This document shows, one piece after another, positions 42,247 to 51,314 of a stretch of 64,000 nt of DNA. The notes under the pieces are model-generated. The model was not told the origin of the DNA, did not search any database, and saw nothing but the letters and a program-made list of their open reading frames with translations. The stretch is from Nocardioidaceae bacterium (lineage in GTDB: Bacteria; Actinomycetota; Actinomycetes; Propionibacteriales; Nocardioidaceae). Where the stretch lies: the NCBI GenBank assembly GCA_017744365.1, contig JAGIBL010000002.1, positions 62,001 through 126,000 of the forward strand. Reading direction: 5' to 3'. A program made the position numbers and the translations under genes. How positions within the stretch are numbered: position 1 is the stretch's first letter; every line of letters starts with the position of its first letter.

Positions 42247-42960
42247 TCAGACGCCGAGGTGCTCGTGCAGCGGCACCGGGTCGGCCCGCAGCTGAGCGGC
42301 GGTCCCCTGCCAGGCCACCGTGCCGGCGTCGCCCAGGACGGCGATCCGGTCGGAGACCTCGAGGGCCAGGTCCACGTTCTGCTCGGTGAGCAGCACCGCG
42401 ATCCCGACCCGGCAGAGCTCCCGCAGCCGGTCGGCGATGAGGTCCACGACCGCGGGCGCGAGCCCCTCGGTGGGCTCGTCCATCACCAGCAGGTGCGGGT
42501 TGGTCACCAGGGCGCGGCCGATCGCGAGCATCTGCTGCTCGCCCCCGGAGAGCACCCGGCTGGCCTGGCGCCGGCGCTCGGCGAGCCGGGGGAAGAAGTC
42601 GTAGACCGCGGGGACGTCCCAGGCCGGCAGCCGGCCGTCGGCCGAGGACCGGGCGACGACGCGCAGGTTCTCCTCGACGGTCAGGCTGCCGAAGACGCGG
42701 CGGCCCTGCGGGACGAGGCCGACGCCGCGGCGGGCGATGGCCAGCGACGACCAGCCGGTGGTCTCGACCCCGTCCAGCCGGATGGAGCCGGACCCGATCG
42801 TCGGCGGTCGCAGGCCGCAGATCGCCTTGACCAGCGTGGTCTTCCCCATGCCGTTGCGCCCGAGCAGGCCCAGGGTCTCGCCCTCGCGGACCTCCAGGGA
42901 GGCACCGCGCAGGACCCCGGCGCCTCCGTAGGCGACGTGCAGGTCGGTGACGCTCAGCAT
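42247..42960 (-). CDS. livF: Branched-chain amino-acid-type ABC transporter ATPase, LivF-like
   Basis: Cytosolic ATPase of 237 residues. Walker A GRNGMGKTT (34-42), LVPQGRRVFGSLTVEENL, signature LSGGEQQMLAIGRAL and MDEPTEGLAP are the classic LivF set. The start overlaps the LivG-like stop by one base (TGATG). It is the last gene of a five-gene HAAT-family importer whose substrates range from branched amino acids to amides and urea. Confidence 0.93.
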   Translation of the reverse strand: MLSVTDLHVAYGGAGVLRGASLEVREGETLGLLGRNGMGKTTLVKAICGLRPPTIGSGSIRLDGVETTGWSSLAIARRGVGLVPQGRRVFGSLTVEENLRVVARSSADGRLPAWDVPAVYDFFPRLAERRRQASRVLSGGEQQMLAIGRALVTNPHLLVMDEPTEGLAPAVVDLIADRLRELCRVGIAVLLTEQNVDLALEVSDRIAVLGDAGTVAWQGTAAQLRADPVPLHEHLGV

Positions 42961-43724
42961 CAGGCGGCACCTGCCCGGCCCAGGTAGACGGTCCGCACCG
43001 TCGGGTCGGCGCGGACCTCGCCCGGCGCCCCCATCGCGATCGGCACTCCGTTGTGCAGGCAGAGCACCTTCTGCGTCAGGTCCAGCGCCAGTGACATGTC
43101 GTGCTCGATCAGCAGCACCGCCAGGTCCGGCGGCAGCCGCCGGATCAGGTCGCGCAGCACCACCCGCTCGGCCTCGGAGAGGCCGGCGGCCGGTTCGTCG
43201 AGGAGCAGGATCCGCGGCTCGTTGAGCAGCGCCATCGCGATCTCCAGCTGGCGCTGCTCGCCGTGGGAGAGGTCGGCGACGCGGACGCCGGCCCGGTGCT
43301 CGAGAGCCACCGAGGCCAGCGCCTGCGTCACTGCCTCCCCGCGCCGGCGCACCGAGGCGTCCGGCCACGGTCGCCAGCGGTTCCGCCGGCGCGCGAGCAG
43401 GGCCAGCCGCACGTTGTCCGCGACGGTGAGGGCACCGAAGAGGTTGGAGACCTGGAACGTGCGGGACAGCCCGGCTCGCGCGCGGCGGGCATCGGAGCGG
43501 CTGGACACGTCCGCTCCGAAGATCAGGGTGGAGCCGCTGGTCGCGCGCAGCTCACCGGCGATGAGCTTGAACAGCGTGGTCTTGCCGGCGCCGTTGGGTC
43601 CGATCACGGCCATCCGCTCGCCGCGGCGGAGGGTGAACGACACGTCGTCCACCGCCACCACGCCGCCGAACCTCTTGACCAGCCGATCCACCGTCAGGGC
43701 AGCTTCCTCCCCGACCGCGATCAC
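42960..43724 (-). CDS. livG: Branched-chain amino-acid-type ABC transporter ATPase, LivG-like
   Basis: Cytosolic ATPase of 254 residues. Walker A GPNGAGKTT (42-50), SRTFQVSNLFGALTVADNV, signature LSHGEQRQLEIAMAL and LLDEPAAGLS match LivG. The GTG start (43,722-43,724) overlaps the binding-protein stop by four bases. It pairs with the LivF-like subunit. Confidence 0.93.
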   Translation of the reverse strand: MIAVGEEAALTVDRLVKRFGGVVAVDDVSFTLRRGERMAVIGPNGAGKTTLFKLIAGELRATSGSTLIFGADVSSRSDARRARAGLSRTFQVSNLFGALTVADNVRLALLARRRNRWRPWPDASVRRRGEAVTQALASVALEHRAGVRVADLSHGEQRQLEIAMALLNEPRILLLDEPAAGLSEAERVVLRDLIRRLPPDLAVLLIEHDMSLALDLTQKVLCLHNGVPIAMGAPGEVRADPTVRTVYLGRAGAA

Positions 43725-44998
43725 GGCTTCCCCGTGTGCCGTCGGTCGTACGGCGGCTGGGCCAGGTAGTCGTCCTTGTCGTACTTCCAGAACTGCCCCA
43801 CGTCGGGGACGGTGGCCACCGGCACGTTGACGTAGTCCCCCGAGGCGTTGCGCCGGACCTCGCGGATGTACACGTTGCCCACGGTGTTGTTCATGTCGTC
43901 GTAGCTGAGCGGACCCAGCGGGCTGTCGTCGAACCTGACCGAGCGGGCGGCGGCGACCAGCGTCTTGGCGTCGGCGTCGCCGCCGGTCTTCTCGAGGGCG
44001 GCGGCCAGGACGGACGCGGTCACGTAGGCGCCGGCGACGTACGCCGAGGGCAGCAGCCCGTACTTCGCCTTGTAGGCGGCCTCGAAGTCGCCGAGCACCT
44101 GGGAGCCCTCGCGGCCCTCGGCGTAGTAGCTCACCGAGTGCAGCCCTTCCGCCTTCGCGCCGAGCTCCTTGAGGCTGGAGGTGTCGAACAGGCAGCAGTT
44201 GGCGAGCAGGAACAGCTTGTCGCGCAGCCCGAAGTCGTCGTACGTGGAGATGATCCGGGGCGCGTCCCCGCCACCGGCGGCCGCGATGTAGAGCATGTCG
44301 GCGTCCACGCTCTTGAGCTGCGTCATGTAGCTGCTGAAGTCCTGGGTGCCGAGCGGGTACCAGAGCTGCTTGGCGATCGTCCCGCCCGCGTCGGTGAAGG
44401 AGCGCACGAACCCGGCGCAGCTCTCCCAGCCGAAGGCGTAGTCCAGGCACAGGGTGGCCGCCTTGCGGTGGCCCTGCTGGTGGGCCCACTGCCCGCCGGG
44501 GTAGTTCATCTGGCTCGCGGCGAAGGAGCCGGTGCGGATCATCAGCGGGTTCTGCTTGCGCTGGGTGAGGTCGTCGGCGGCGGTGACCGGCTGGAAGGAC
44601 GGGATGCCCTGCCCGGTCACGTAGTCGGAGACGGCGAGCGCGGTGTTGGCGAGCATCGGGCCGACCATGGCCTCGACGTGCTCGTTCTCGACCAGGCGGC
44701 GGGCCTTGGTCAGCGCCGTCTCCGGGTTGCCGGCGTCGTCGTCGAAGTAGGTCTTGACCTTGACGCCGCCGGCCTTGTTGCCGTGCTGCTCCCAGTAGAG
44801 CTCCCAGCCCTGCTTCATCTGCTGGCCGGCCGCGGCGACCGGTCCGGTGACGGGCGAGAGGAAGCCGACCTTGACGACGCCGTCCGCGCCCGCGGGCTTG
44901 GCGCCGTCGTCCGACGGCGCCGCGCATCCGGCGGCCAGCAGCGCGATGCTGAGCACACAGGCGAGTCCGGCCAGGCGAGTCGAGCTGATGCGTGTCAC
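43721..44998 (-). CDS. Branched-chain amino-acid/amide-type ABC binding lipoprotein, LivK-like
   Basis: Solute-binding lipoprotein of 425 residues. The signal peptide ends with LLAAGC (lipobox) after the MTRISSTRLAG start, followed by VKVGFLSPVTGPVAAAGQQMKQGWELYW, the typical opening of family Peripla_BP_6. The GTG at 44,996-44,998 is supported by AAAGGGG upstream. Ligands of the family include branched amino acids, amides, urea and aromatic acids. Confidence 0.9.
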   Translation of the reverse strand: MTRISSTRLAGLACVLSIALLAAGCAAPSDDGAKPAGADGVVKVGFLSPVTGPVAAAGQQMKQGWELYWEQHGNKAGGVKVKTYFDDDAGNPETALTKARRLVENEHVEAMVGPMLANTALAVSDYVTGQGIPSFQPVTAADDLTQRKQNPLMIRTGSFAASQMNYPGGQWAHQQGHRKAATLCLDYAFGWESCAGFVRSFTDAGGTIAKQLWYPLGTQDFSSYMTQLKSVDADMLYIAAAGGGDAPRIISTYDDFGLRDKLFLLANCCLFDTSSLKELGAKAEGLHSVSYYAEGREGSQVLGDFEAAYKAKYGLLPSAYVAGAYVTASVLAAALEKTGGDADAKTLVAAARSVRFDDSPLGPLSYDDMNNTVGNVYIREVRRNASGDYVNVPVATVPDVGQFWKYDKDDYLAQPPYDRRHTGKP

Positions 44999-45002
44999 GT
45001 GG

Positions 45003-45971
45003 TTACCCCTTTGTCCTTGAGTGGGCGGGAAGGCGAAGCGAGCTCCTTGCAGCCTCGAGGCCACCGACGAAACCGCCGGGGGCCCAGAGGACGACGACGA
45101 CGAGCAGCAGGCCGAGGGCGGTCGGCCAGCGCTCGAAGTGGGTGCTGACGACCTGCTCGGTCCACACCACGAGGGCGGCCCCCACGACCGGCCCGAGGGT
45201 CCGGCCGGCGCCGCCGAGGATCACCATGACCACCACCAGGGCGGACCGGTGGAAGCCGGCCGACGACGGGCTGACGAACTGCGAGTGCCAGACGGTCAGC
45301 AGCCCGGCCAGGCCGGCGACGAAGCCGGAGATCATCACGGCCGCGAACTTGAAGGCGGCGACGTTGTAGCCCAGGCTGCGCATCCGGCTCTCGCTCTCCC
45401 GGATGCCGCGCAGCACCAGGCCGAACGGCGAGCGCTGGACGACGGTCCAGGCGACCATCACCACGACGAGCACCGCCACCGACCAGTAGTAGAACTGCCA
45501 GGACTGGCGCAGCGGCGCGGGTGGCGCGATGCCGGCCAGCCCGTTCTCGCCGCCGGTGACGGTGGAGAGCCGGAAGGCGAGGCCGTAGACGATCATGCCC
45601 AGGGCCAGCGTCGCCATCAGGAAGTAGATGCCGCTGGTGCGCAGCGACATACCGGCGTAGACCGCGGAGACGACCAGCGTCGCGGCCAGGGCGACGAGGA
45701 GCTGGCCGGCCAGCGGGTAGCCCTGGCCCACGGCCCAGCCGACGCCGTACGCGCTGGCGGCCGCGATGCCGGCCTGGCCGAGCGAGACCAGCATCAGCTC
45801 GCCGGCGAGCATGTTGACGCTGACCGCCAGCAGGCCGGCGGCGACGACGAGGGTGACCAGCGAGACGCTGAAGGTGCTCAGGGTGTACGGCACCGCCGCG
45901 ATCGCGACGAGGGCGAGGCTGCTCACGAGCACCGTGGTGAGCAGACGCCGGCGGCCGGCTCGCTCGGGCAT
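45003..45971 (-). CDS. Branched-chain amino-acid-type ABC transporter permease, LivM-like
   Basis: Inner-membrane permease of 322 residues with multiple hydrophobic helices. The LivM blocks LLAVSVNMLAGELMLVSLGQAGIAAASAY, SGIYFLMATLALGMIVYGLA, GGENGLAGI and IRESESRMRSLGYNVAAFKFAAV are present. The start overlaps the LivH-like stop by one base. With LivH it forms the import channel. Confidence 0.92.
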   Translation of the reverse strand: MPERAGRRRLLTTVLVSSLALVAIAAVPYTLSTFSVSLVTLVVAAGLLAVSVNMLAGELMLVSLGQAGIAAASAYGVGWAVGQGYPLAGQLLVALAATLVVSAVYAGMSLRTSGIYFLMATLALGMIVYGLAFRLSTVTGGENGLAGIAPPAPLRQSWQFYYWSVAVLVVVMVAWTVVQRSPFGLVLRGIRESESRMRSLGYNVAAFKFAAVMISGFVAGLAGLLTVWHSQFVSPSSAGFHRSALVVVMVILGGAGRTLGPVVGAALVVWTEQVVSTHFERWPTALGLLLVVVVLWAPGGFVGGLEAARSSLRLPAHSRTKG

Positions 45972-46834
45972 CAGGCCGCCTTTCCGAACAGGCCGGAGGG
46001 ACGCAGCAGGAGCAGCAGGGCCATCGGCGCGAACACCGTGAAGTACGCGAGGTCGGGGATCCACGCCTTGGAGAAGGCGTCGATCAGGCCGATCAGCAGG
46101 CTGCCGATGGCGGCGCCCTTGACGCTGCCGAGCCCGCCGACGATCACCACGACCAGCGCGAGCAGGAGGATGTCGACGTCGGCTCCCGGGAGGATCGCGA
46201 GCATGCCGCCGCCGATGAAGCCGGCCAGCCCGGCCAGCGCGGCACCGAAGGCGAACACCCCGGTGAAGACCCGGGAGATGTCGACGCCGAGCGCGTTGGC
46301 GATCTCGCGGTCGTCCACGCCGGCGCGGATGGTGGCGCCGAGCTTGGTGCGCTGGGTGAGCACGTAGAGGACGACGGCGAGTGCGATCGCCAGCGCGGCG
46401 ACGAAGAGCCGGTAGCGCGGGTACGCGAAGCCCCCCAGCGTCACCGAGCCGGCGAGCGCGGAGGGCACGTCGACCTGCTTCGGGTCGCCGCCGAAGAGCG
46501 CGAGGCACAGGTCCGCCAGCACGAGGCTCACGCCCACGGTGAGCAGCACCTCGGAGAGCTCGCGCCCGCGCACCCGGCGCAGCACGGTCCGCTCCAGGCC
46601 GATCCCGAGCAGCGCCACCGAGCCCGCCGCGGCGGCGGCGCCGAGCACGAAGCTCGAGGTGGCGGTGTAGGTCGCGATGCCGACGTACGCGCCGACGAGG
46701 TACAGGGCCCCGTGGGCCAGGTTCACCACGCGGAGCAGGCCGAAGATCAGCGTGAAGCCCGACGAGACGAGGAACAGCAGCCCGCCGAAGCTCACGCCGT
46801 TGAGGACCTGCGTGGCCAGCGTCGTCAGACTCAT
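45971..46834 (-). CDS. Branched-chain amino-acid-type ABC transporter permease, LivH-like
   Basis: Inner-membrane permease of 287 residues. LivH blocks: LNGVSFGGLLFLVSSGFTLIFGLLRVVNLAHGALYLVGAY, GVDDREIANALGVDISRVFTGVFAFGAALAGLAGF and GGLGSVKGAAIGSLLIG. The ATG at 46,832-46,834 was chosen over an upstream in-frame start because the extra residues would be read through the operator; GAATAT seven bases before the ATG may be a -10 box of a leaderless message. It is the first gene of the Liv-type unit. Confidence 0.92.
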   Translation of the reverse strand: MSLTTLATQVLNGVSFGGLLFLVSSGFTLIFGLLRVVNLAHGALYLVGAYVGIATYTATSSFVLGAAAAAGSVALLGIGLERTVLRRVRGRELSEVLLTVGVSLVLADLCLALFGGDPKQVDVPSALAGSVTLGGFAYPRYRLFVAALAIALAVVLYVLTQRTKLGATIRAGVDDREIANALGVDISRVFTGVFAFGAALAGLAGFIGGGMLAILPGADVDILLLALVVVIVGGLGSVKGAAIGSLLIGLIDAFSKAWIPDLAYFTVFAPMALLLLLRPSGLFGKAA

Positions 46835-46847
46835 GGCCGGAATATTC

Positions 46848-46862
46848 GCAAACGATTGCAGG
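46848..46862. promoter_or_regulatory. LacI-type operator, copy 1
   Basis: GCAAACGATTGCAGG contains GCAA-ACGA-TTGC, a four-base inverted repeat around a CG centre as in LacI/GalR sites. It lies 14 bases before the LivH-like ATG. A reverse-complement copy of its core (TGCAATCGTT) is at 46,905-46,914. Confidence 0.6.
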
Positions 46863-46903
46863 CATGTCAACGGTTCTACCGACACTTGTTGTTCTCCGTC
46901 TCG

Positions 46904-46914
46904 TTGCAATCGTT
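46904..46914. promoter_or_regulatory. LacI-type operator half, copy 2
   Basis: TTGCAATCGTT holds the exact reverse complement of AACGATTGCA at 46,851-46,860, with their inner ends 44 bases apart. It overlaps the zinc alcohol dehydrogenase stop codon. Paired sites about four helical turns apart would suit DNA looping by a tetramer or two dimers. Confidence 0.5.
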
Positions 46915-48025
46915 ATACAGAGCGCGACGCGCTGAACGGGCGCGCGATCGCGTCGTGCGGCGCGACCAGCGTCTTGACCGCCGCGGCGTGGCCGGCGGCC
47001 AGCGGAGCCAGCGCGTCCTCGACCAGCCGCGACAGCGGGACGACGGTCGGCGCCACGCGCGCCCAGAGCCCCTGGCCCTCGGCGATGAGCCCGGCGGCCC
47101 GCGGCAGGTCGGCCTCGTAGGCGAGGGCGTTCGTGCCGACGAGCGTCTGCTCGTGGAGCGTCAGCCGGGCCAGGTCGACCGACGAGCGGTGCTTCTGGAT
47201 GCCGAGCAGGACGATCCGGCAGCCGCGCGGCGCGCTCTCGAGTGCGGTGGCGAGGCCGGCCTCGCTCCCGGAGACCTCGAAGAAGGCACGGACGTCCGCC
47301 TCCCGCAGCAGGGCCGGCGGCAGCGGTCCCTCGCCCCCGGCTCCCACGTTGCGCACCAGGGTGGCGCCCATCGCGCGGGCCAGCTCCAGGCGGGCCTCGT
47401 CGACGTCGGTCGCGATCACCTCCAGGCCGGCGCGGACCAGGGCGAAGACGAGGAAGACCCCGACTCCCCCGACGCCCTGGACCACGACGGCCGATCCCCG
47501 CGGAAGCTGACCCGCTCGCCGGGCGGCATGGACGGCGATCGCCATCGGCTGGCAGAGCGCGGCCTCGTCGGCGCCCAGCCCGTGGCTGCCCGCGTCGACG
47601 CAGCTGTACGCCGGCGTGACCACGAACTCGGCGAGGGCACCGTGGCGGTGCAGCCCGACGCCGGCGTAGGAGTCGCACTGGTTCGACTCCCCGCGCCCGC
47701 ACGCCGGGCACGTCCCGCACGAGACCGAGCCGGTCGAGGCCACCAGGGTCCCGAGCCAGCCGGACGCGACACCCGCACCCACCGCCTCGACGGTCCCGGA
47801 GAACTCGTGCCCCGGGATCGTCGGGCCGACGTGCCCGGTGGCCGGGTGCGTCGTGTGCAGCGGGTGCAGGTGCGGACCGCTCGACCACTCCGCGGCGTCG
47901 GTGCCGCAGACCCCGACCGTGCCGACCCGGACGAGCAGCTCGCCCGGGCCGGGGGCCGGCACCTCCACGGTCTCGATGCGGACGTCGCGGGGCCCGTGGT
48001 AGACCGCCGCTGTCATCGTTGCCAC
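46913..48025 (-). CDS. Zinc-dependent alcohol dehydrogenase (2,3-butanediol/threonine dehydrogenase-like)
   Basis: MDR-family dehydrogenase of 370 residues with both zinc sites complete: catalytic C40 (VGVCGTD) and H73-E74 (IPGHEFSG), structural C103, C106, C109, C117. The NAD motif VQGVGGVGVF is near residue 180 and ATDVDEARL suggests NAD preference. The GTG start is supported by AAGGAG. It is 12 bases downstream of the SDR gene and ends inside an operator for the Liv-type unit, so it probably oxidises a secondary alcohol in the same route. Confidence 0.9.
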   Translation of the reverse strand: MATMTAAVYHGPRDVRIETVEVPAPGPGELLVRVGTVGVCGTDAAEWSSGPHLHPLHTTHPATGHVGPTIPGHEFSGTVEAVGAGVASGWLGTLVASTGSVSCGTCPACGRGESNQCDSYAGVGLHRHGALAEFVVTPAYSCVDAGSHGLGADEAALCQPMAIAVHAARRAGQLPRGSAVVVQGVGGVGVFLVFALVRAGLEVIATDVDEARLELARAMGATLVRNVGAGGEGPLPPALLREADVRAFFEVSGSEAGLATALESAPRGCRIVLLGIQKHRSSVDLARLTLHEQTLVGTNALAYEADLPRAAGLIAEGQGLWARVAPTVVPLSRLVEDALAPLAAGHAAAVKTLVAPHDAIARPFSASRSV

Positions 48026-48037
48026 GCGAGTTTCTCC

Positions 48038-48859
48038 TTACGGGACGCTGTGTCCCCCGTCGATCGTCAGCGTGGAGCCGACGACGTACGACGACGACGC
48101 GGAGGCCAGGAACAGCGTCGCCGCCGCGATCTCGCGGGTCTCGCCGAGCCGCCCGGCCGGGATGACGGCCGTGGCCGCCGCTTCGAGCTCGGGGTCCTCC
48201 TGCATCCGGATCGTCATGTCGGTCTTCACCAGCCCCGGCGAGACGATGTTGACGCGGATCCCCCGCGGCGCCAGCTCGACGGCGAGGCAGCGCGCGAGCG
48301 CCTCGGCGCCGCCCTTGCTGGCGGTGTACGGCGCGGTGAAGGGGTAGCCCATCTGCCCGACGTTGCTGCCGATGAACACGATGCTCGCGTTCGGCGCCAG
48401 GTGCGGGAGCACGGCCTGGGTCAGGTCGTACGGCCCGCGCACGTTGGCCCGGAACATCTCGTCGAGGAGCGTGATCGGCGAGTCCTCGAACGCCCCGTAG
48501 TGGAACATCCCGGCGCAGTGCACCAGCGAGTCGACCTGCGAGCCCACCGAGAGCGCCGCGTGGACGATGCGCGCGGCGGTGCCGTCGTCGCCGAGATCCC
48601 CGAGCACGTACGGCGCGGGCACGCCGTACGTCTCGGTGATCTCGGTCGCGACGCGCTCGAGCTTGTCCTCGCGGCGGCCGATGAGCACGGGCGTCGCGCC
48701 GTTGCGCGCGAACTGCCGCGCGATCTCGGCGCCGATCCCGGTGCTCGACCCGGTCACCAGCGCCACCTTCCCGCGCAGGTCGGGGAAGGTCGGCTGCAGC
48801 TCCGCCGGATGGGGCGAGGCGGCGATGCGAGGACCGGACACGACGATGCCTTCCGTCAC
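48038..48859 (-). CDS. Short-chain dehydrogenase/reductase
   Basis: SDR-fold NAD(P) oxidoreductase of 273 residues. TGSSTGIGAEIA is the cofactor motif, CAGMFHYG the NNAG equivalent, S in FIGSNVGQMG and YTASK the catalytic Ser-Tyr-Lys. The first 25 residues before the Rossmann fold are a short extension. The GTG start overlaps the amidohydrolase stop by four bases. It is similar in style to the SDR at 62,411, which sits in another block of this window. Confidence 0.9.
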   Translation of the reverse strand: MTEGIVVSGPRIAASPHPAELQPTFPDLRGKVALVTGSSTGIGAEIARQFARNGATPVLIGRREDKLERVATEITETYGVPAPYVLGDLGDDGTAARIVHAALSVGSQVDSLVHCAGMFHYGAFEDSPITLLDEMFRANVRGPYDLTQAVLPHLAPNASIVFIGSNVGQMGYPFTAPYTASKGGAEALARCLAVELAPRGIRVNIVSPGLVKTDMTIRMQEDPELEAAATAVIPAGRLGETREIAAATLFLASASSSYVVGSTLTIDGGHSVP

Positions 48860-50244
48860 CGGTTCGCCGCCTGGAAGTTGCCCTCCACGCGGTCGAACCA
48901 GCGCTCGCCCAGCTTCACCCCGACCTTGTCGAGCAGGTAGTCGCGCGACTGCTCGGCCAGGCCCTTGACCCGGTCGAAGTCCACGCCCACCAGCTTGCCG
49001 TCGCGCTTGACCACGTTGCCGGCCACGAGAACCGTGTCGACGTTGTGGATCGTGGCCTGACCGACCACGGTGCCGAGCGCGTCGTTGAACGGGATCAGGT
49101 TCCAGGCGTCGGTGTCGACCAGGACGATGTCCGCCTGCTTGCCCGGGGTGAGGCTGCCGACCTTGTCGTCGATGCCGCAAGCACGGGCACCCTGCAGGGT
49201 GGCGAACTCCAGCACGTCACGGGTGGTGATGCCACCGGCCGGGGTCATCACGCCCTGGTCGAGGTACCGCTGGTGGATGACCGCGCGGTGCATCGCGAGC
49301 GTGGCCCGCATCGCACCGAACATGTCGCCCGGCACCGAGTCCACGACGTCGACCGAGAGGCTCGGCCGGATCCCGACCTCGAGCAGCGGCTCGATCGGCG
49401 GGTAGCCGTGTCCCATGTGCATCTCCAGCTCGGCCGAGACCGAGGCGGTGCCGCCGGTGTCGGCCATCAGCTGGTACTCGCGCTTGCTGAGCGAGTTGCA
49501 GTGCACGTAGGTGGTGTCGTCCCGCAGCAGGCCGTGCGCCTCGAGCACCTCGACCGGCTTGGTGCGCAGGCCCCAGAGCCCGTCACCGACGTGCACCGTG
49601 ACCCTCGCCCCGACCTCGCGCGCCAGGTTGAAGTCGTCGACCGTCGCCTCGATGGTGGCCCACTGCGGACCCCGCAGCGAGACCATCAGGTTGACGAGCT
49701 GGTCGTCGCTGGAGAAGTACTGGTCGCGCAGCCGCCGTACGTCGTCGGAGTGCCGCAGGTCGCTGACCGGCTGCCAGTTCTCGTTGGAGTCACCGTGGGC
49801 GAACATCGCGCGCGTCCCCGACTCCTGCAGCGCGCTGATCGCGGCGTCGGCGTGCTCGGGACCGTTCATGATGTGCGACCAGTCCACCAGGGTGGTGACC
49901 CCGGCGTTCAGCGACTCGTAGACGCCGACCAGGTTGCCGGCGTACACGTCCTCCGGGCGGTAGTGCCAGCCGAGCATCCCGCGGATGCCCTGGAAGTAGT
50001 CGTCCAGGGTCCAGTCGCACCCGACCCCGCGCACCAGCGACTGCCAGGTGTGCCGGTGGGTGTCGACGAAGCCGGGGATGGCGACCATGCCGGCGGCGTC
50101 GATCACCTCGGCGTCGGCGGCTTCGATGTCGGGCCGGATCTCGCGGATCTCGCGGCCCTCGACGAGGATGTCGCAGTTCGGTACCTCGCCGATGGCCGGG
50201 TCGACCGAGACGACCCAGGCGTTCTTGATCAGTGTGCGCTTCAT
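48856..50244 (-). CDS. TRZ/ATZ-family amidohydrolase
   Basis: Third deaminase/chlorohydrolase-type amidohydrolase of the window, 462 residues. Metal ligands: GFVDTHRHTWQ (H63, H65), VTVHVGD, TYVHCNSLS and the aspartate of SVDVVDSVPGD. The block THRHTWQSLVRGVGCDWTLDDYF is typical of the subgroup. The ATG overlaps the sugar-type binding-protein stop by four bases, tying its substrate to that importer. It probably deaminates or dechlorinates a ring brought in by the transporter. Confidence 0.89.
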   Translation of the reverse strand: MKRTLIKNAWVVSVDPAIGEVPNCDILVEGREIREIRPDIEAADAEVIDAAGMVAIPGFVDTHRHTWQSLVRGVGCDWTLDDYFQGIRGMLGWHYRPEDVYAGNLVGVYESLNAGVTTLVDWSHIMNGPEHADAAISALQESGTRAMFAHGDSNENWQPVSDLRHSDDVRRLRDQYFSSDDQLVNLMVSLRGPQWATIEATVDDFNLAREVGARVTVHVGDGLWGLRTKPVEVLEAHGLLRDDTTYVHCNSLSKREYQLMADTGGTASVSAELEMHMGHGYPPIEPLLEVGIRPSLSVDVVDSVPGDMFGAMRATLAMHRAVIHQRYLDQGVMTPAGGITTRDVLEFATLQGARACGIDDKVGSLTPGKQADIVLVDTDAWNLIPFNDALGTVVGQATIHNVDTVLVAGNVVKRDGKLVGVDFDRVKGLAEQSRDYLLDKVGVKLGERWFDRVEGNFQAANR

Positions 50245-51314
50245 CCTGCGGTGAATCCTTCCGGGTAGAGGTCGAAGTCGGCGGTCGGCGAACCGATGTC
50301 GGTCTTGGTGAGCGCCGGCGCCGGCAGACAGGTGGTCTTGGGCGGGTTGTCGCCGTTGAGGACGGCGACCGTCCGGGCGACGGCCATGTAGCCGATGGAC
50401 ACGTTCTGCACCGAGGCGGTGGTGGTCAGGCTGCCGTTCTCGAGCGACTTGATCGCGGCCGGCTCGTAGCCGGTGGTGACGAACGGGATGCCCTTGTACT
50501 TGCTCGGCAGCGAGTCGGGGAGCAGCTGGTAGTAGAAGACCGAGTAGACCCACTTGATGTCCGGGTTGGTCTGCGCGGCCGCGGTGAAGTCGGTGAGGCC
50601 CTGCGCCGGGTCGACCGGCTGGGTGGGCTCGGCGACGATCTTGTACTCAGGGTGCTTCTTCATCTCGTCCTTGAAGCCCTGGACGCGGGCCAGCGACCAG
50701 GTGGCGTTCGCGGGGCCGCCGATGAGGATGCCGGGGCCGCCCTCGGGCGCCGCCTTCATCAGCTGCTGCGCGCCGATCTGGCCGAGCGTGTAGTCGTCCT
50801 GGATGACGCTCGCGGCGACGTCGTTGCTGGCCAGCGGCGTGCCCAGGACGACGACGGGGACGTTGCGCGCCTTCGCCTTGGCCACCACCGGCACCGACCC
50901 GTGCACGTCGGCCGGGAACAGGACGAGGGCGTCGGGGTCGCGGGCGAGCACGCTGTCGGCCTGGTTGACCTGGATGGCCGGGCTGGCGTAGCCCTTGCCG
51001 GCGTCGACGGTCAGGTCGATCCCGGCCTCCTTGGCCGCCTGCTGCGCGCCGTAGACGTTGGCCTGGTAGTAGTAGCCCGCCAGGCTGACCTCCATCAGCG
51101 TCACCTTGTAGCGCTTCTTCGCCTTGGGGGCCTTGAACGCGAGGAGCTCGTCCTCGCTCATGTTCTGGTCGCAGGTCGCGGCCTCGCCGACCTTCGGAGC
51201 AGGATCGTTGTCGGCCTTCGGCTTGCCCGGGTCGTTGCTCCCGCACGCGCCGAGGACCAGGGAGCTCCCGATCACTGCAGCGACACAGAGCGCTGTGCCT
51301 CGTCGGTTATTCAT
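50241..51314 (-). CDS. Sugar-type ABC transporter substrate-binding lipoprotein
   Basis: Periplasmic-binding-fold lipoprotein of 357 residues (Peripla_BP_4 group) with lipobox LVLGAC at 19-24. KRYKVTLMEVSLAGYYYQANVYGAQQAAKEAGI opens the fold; KARNVPVVVLGTPL and KYKGIPFVTTGYEPAAIKSLENG follow. Despite the sugar label the adjoining amidohydrolase suggests a non-sugar ligand. It overlaps the permease stop by eight bases. Confidence 0.88.
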   Translation of the reverse strand: MNNRRGTALCVAAVIGSSLVLGACGSNDPGKPKADNDPAPKVGEAATCDQNMSEDELLAFKAPKAKKRYKVTLMEVSLAGYYYQANVYGAQQAAKEAGIDLTVDAGKGYASPAIQVNQADSVLARDPDALVLFPADVHGSVPVVAKAKARNVPVVVLGTPLASNDVAASVIQDDYTLGQIGAQQLMKAAPEGGPGILIGGPANATWSLARVQGFKDEMKKHPEYKIVAEPTQPVDPAQGLTDFTAAAQTNPDIKWVYSVFYYQLLPDSLPSKYKGIPFVTTGYEPAAIKSLENGSLTTTASVQNVSIGYMAVARTVAVLNGDNPPKTTCLPAPALTKTDIGSPTADFDLYPEGFTAG